A DNA stretch of 7,182 nucleotides, from positions 1,243-8,424 of the forward strand of contig DKNG01000172.1 in NCBI GenBank assembly GCA_002470185.1, in the 5' to 3' direction. The notes beneath the pieces are model-generated. The model made no database searches, had not been told where the DNA came from, and worked only from the letters and a program-made list of their open reading frames with translations. Position 1 is the stretch's first letter, and every line of letters starts with the position of its first letter. Positions 5,650-7,182 of the stretch are shown piece after piece. A program made the position numbers and the translations under genes. The stretch is from Arcobacter sp. UBA7394. Lineage in GTDB: Bacteria > Campylobacterota > Campylobacteria > Campylobacterales > Arcobacteraceae.

Positions 5650-6717
5650 ATGAAAAAACTACTCGTAATAATTTTAATCAACACTTTCTTATGTATAAGT
5701 GCTTACGCTGCAAAAAATCTATATGTTTCTTATAAAGATTTTCCAAAACAAGTTTATAAAAACCAGAAATTTGAAATAGTTGTTAAAGCATTAATTACAA
5801 CAAAAAATTTTGAATCAATAAATACTTCATTTATTGATGGAAATAATATTGATGTAATTAATCCTAATTCAACATGGGAATTAATTTCTGATAATGTATA
5901 TGAAAATAGGTATTATTTCAAAGCTAGGAATGGAACATTTGTTTTACCTTCTTTAGAAATTAATATACTTAATGCTGGAAATACTGTGGAAACAAGTTTA
6001 TTATCTCCTGCAAATATTTCTTATTCAAATATTGCTACAAAAGATAAACGATTTTCAAATATTATTGCAAAGGACTTAGTATTAAAAGCTTATAAGACTA
6101 AGCAATACAACAACAAAGAGTCTTTGACAATAATAGATATTGATGCGATTGATTCAAACTTAGAAGATTTTTCATTAGATAATATAGAAGAACAGGGTGT
6201 CTCAAATATTAAGGATGAATTCCCTAAACAGAACCTAATTTATTATTTTGTAATGCCTGTGCATAAAAAGAAAGTAATATTTAATTACTATAACACTTCT
6301 ACAAGAAGTTTTGTAGATATTACTATTCCTTTGATTTTACAAAATGAATTAGTTAGTACTCAAACTGATTTAAATCCAAATGATTCAAATTTTGAAAAAT
6401 ATAAAAAGATTGCAGTTGCAGTAATTTTTGTATTATTCCTTTTATTATATATATGGAAAAGAACAAAATTATATATGTATATATCAATTGTACTTTTTAT
6501 AATTACTGCTTTATATTTAATGCCTAATAGAACTGGTATTGTAAAAAAAGATTCATTTGTATATATATTACCAACAAAAAACTCAACAATATTCTTTAAG
6601 TTAGAAAACAACCAGAAAGTTGAAGTTTTAAATACAAAAAAAGATTTCATAAAAGTTATGGGAATAGATAATAAATTTATAGGCTGGATAAAGGAAGAGA
6701 ACTTTGGGAAGAATTAG
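5650..6717 (+). CDS. Uncharacterised exported protein, two membrane helices and SH3-like domain
   Basis: I do not recognise a named family with certainty. The 355-residue product has, in order: a signal peptide (1-20, likely cut after A-Y-A); a beta-rich region of about 230 residues; a membrane helix near 253-269; a short loop W269-K-R-T-K; a second helix near 275-291; and a C-terminal domain (about 296-352) that reads as a bacterial SH3-like fold. That domain includes V304-Y-I-L-P-T, N322-Q-K-V-E-V-L, and I344-G-W-I-K-E-E-N-F. The positive loop should be cytoplasmic, placing both the large N-terminal part and the SH3 domain in the periplasm. The overall plan (exported beta domain, then membrane helices) recalls BatD-type proteins, but this is weak. 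Its place between purQ and plsC corresponds, as I recall, to C. jejuni Cj0515, a putative periplasmic protein. The Shine-Dalgarno is poor (TGAGA, 5641-5645). plsC starts inside its 3' end, suggesting an envelope role. Confidence 0.75.
   Translation: MKKLLVIILINTFLCISAYAAKNLYVSYKDFPKQVYKNQKFEIVVKALITTKNFESINTSFIDGNNIDVINPNSTWELISDNVYENRYYFKARNGTFVLPSLEINILNAGNTVETSLLSPANISYSNIATKDKRFSNIIAKDLVLKAYKTKQYNNKESLTIIDIDAIDSNLEDFSLDNIEEQGVSNIKDEFPKQNLIYYFVMPVHKKKVIFNYYNTSTRSFVDITIPLILQNELVSTQTDLNPNDSNFEKYKKIAVAVIFVLFLLLYIWKRTKLYMYISIVLFIITALYLMPNRTGIVKKDSFVYILPTKNSTIFFKLENNQKVEVLNTKKDFIKVMGIDNKFIGWIKEENFGKN
6691..6706 (+). promoter_or_regulatory. plsC ribosome binding site and TTG start
   Basis: AAGGAAG at 6691-6697 lies 6 nt before a TTG at 6704-6706, inside the last codons of the upstream gene. 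No in-frame ATG occurs between the preceding stop (6689-6691) and 6773. The TTG start keeps the N-terminal membrane helix that PlsC proteins have, while the ATG at 6773 would delete it. Confidence 0.75.
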
Positions 6718-7182
6718 AGGAATTATAATATTAATACAATTCTCAATTACTGTTGCAATTACTATTGCTTTAATGTACATGTTCAGAAATCATACACATA
6801 AAGTAATTAAAGTATGGATGAAAATACAAATGAAGTTTTTAGGTATTACTTTAGAAACTGAAGGTAAGTTAGATGATTCATGTGACATGGTAATGTTAAA
6901 CCATCAATCTTTACTTGATATTATTGTAATGGAACATATCCATCCAAGAGACTTAGCTTGGGTTGCAAAAAAAGAAATTTCTGATTTATTTTTCTTTGGA
7001 CATATTATAAAAGCTCCTAGAATGATATCTATTGATAGGGAAAATAAAGCTGGAATTATGACTTTATTAAAAGAGACTAAAAATAGATTAAATAAAGGAC
7101 GACCAATTGCAATGTTTCCTGAAGGTACTAGATCTAATGGAAAAGAGATGTTATCATTTAAGCCAGGTGCAAAAATGGTAGC
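6704..7182 (+). CDS. plsC: 1-acyl-sn-glycerol-3-phosphate acyltransferase, 5' part
   Basis: The frame is open from a TTG start to the window edge, 159 codons, so the C-terminus is missing. After an N-terminal membrane segment (about residues 5-24) the acyltransferase motifs appear in order: H67-Q-S-L-L-D72 (catalytic HX4D), the A-P-R-M-I-S-I-D-R-E block (substrate binding) and F138-P-E-G-T-R-S (glycerophosphate binding), then F-K-P-G-A. The enzyme acylates lysophosphatidic acid to phosphatidic acid at the inner membrane, the branch point of phospholipid synthesis. It overlaps the upstream gene by 14 bp in another frame, so translation is probably coupled. From memory C. jejuni plsC (Cj0516) has the same neighbour. 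Confidence is high for function and good for the start. Confidence 0.93.
   Translation, partial: MGRIRGIIILIQFSITVAITIALMYMFRNHTHKVIKVWMKIQMKFLGITLETEGKLDDSCDMVMLNHQSLLDIIVMEHIHPRDLAWVAKKEISDLFFFGHIIKAPRMISIDRENKAGIMTLLKETKNRLNKGRPIAMFPEGTRSNGKEMLSFKPGAKMV

Noticed and set aside
6360..6650. Minus-strand open frame of 96 codons inside the exported protein gene
   Set aside because: It is antisense to the membrane helices and SH3-like domain. The hydrophobic look comes from AT-rich antisense codons, and no start signal is visible.
6773..6775. ATG at 6773 as the plsC start
   Set aside because: It lacks a Shine-Dalgarno and would remove the N-terminal membrane helix. The TTG at 6704 has a strong site at proper spacing.
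1..7182. Mobile element, CRISPR, prophage, defence or toxin-antitoxin system
   Set aside because: No transposase, integrase, terminal repeat, repeat-spacer array or toxin-like pair is present. The MazG-like fragment is a housekeeping-type dCTPase relative and is not part of a MazEF module.

Overview
The window is AT-rich, densely packed chromosomal DNA that reads as Campylobacterota, most likely an Arcobacter-like lineage. The main support is gene order. A ctpA-type protease, purC, purS, purQ, an uncharacterised exported membrane protein and plsC lie in a row on the + strand, and from memory Campylobacter jejuni has the same order (about Cj0511 to Cj0516). AT-rich TATAAT -10 boxes without clear -35 boxes and a short DksA agree with this. 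The genus assignment is inference; no rRNA or tRNA gene is present.

Layout. (1) Positions 1-135, minus strand: the 5' end of a MazG/dCTPase-like nucleotide pyrophosphohydrolase, cut by the window edge. (2) Positions 136-244: a divergent promoter region with a perfect 10-bp direct repeat placed 21 bp apart around the minus-strand -10 box. (3) Positions 245-613: a short DksA/TraR-type C4 zinc-finger regulator, closed by a hairpin terminator. (4) Positions 653-2227, minus strand: a two-gene envelope operon, a YfgM-like single-pass membrane protein followed by a BamB/YfgL-like beta-propeller lipoprotein, in the same order as yfgM-bamB of E. coli. (5) Positions 2228-2340: a second divergent promoter region. 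(6) Positions 2341-5607: ctpA, purC, purS and purQ, with 11 bp between ctpA and purC, 90 bp holding two hairpins between purC and purS, and 1 bp between purS and purQ. A strong intrinsic terminator begins at the purQ stop codon. (7) Positions 5650-7182: an exported protein with two membrane helices and a C-terminal SH3-like domain, then plsC, which starts at TTG inside the end of the upstream gene and runs off the window.

How the parts fit. PurS and PurQ are the small and glutaminase subunits of a PurSLQ-type FGAM synthase, and PurC makes SAICAR three steps later, so the middle of the window serves de novo purine synthesis. The flanking genes are mostly envelope functions: periplasmic proteolysis, outer-membrane assembly or quality control, and phospholipid synthesis. 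DksA and the nucleotide pyrophosphohydrolase are separate housekeeping functions. I see no mobile element, CRISPR array, defence system, prophage or biosynthetic cluster. The points worth a second look are regulatory (the 149-179 repeats and the purC-purS spacer), one uncharacterised conserved gene (5650-6717), the BamB-like lipoprotein, and the long-form PurC.
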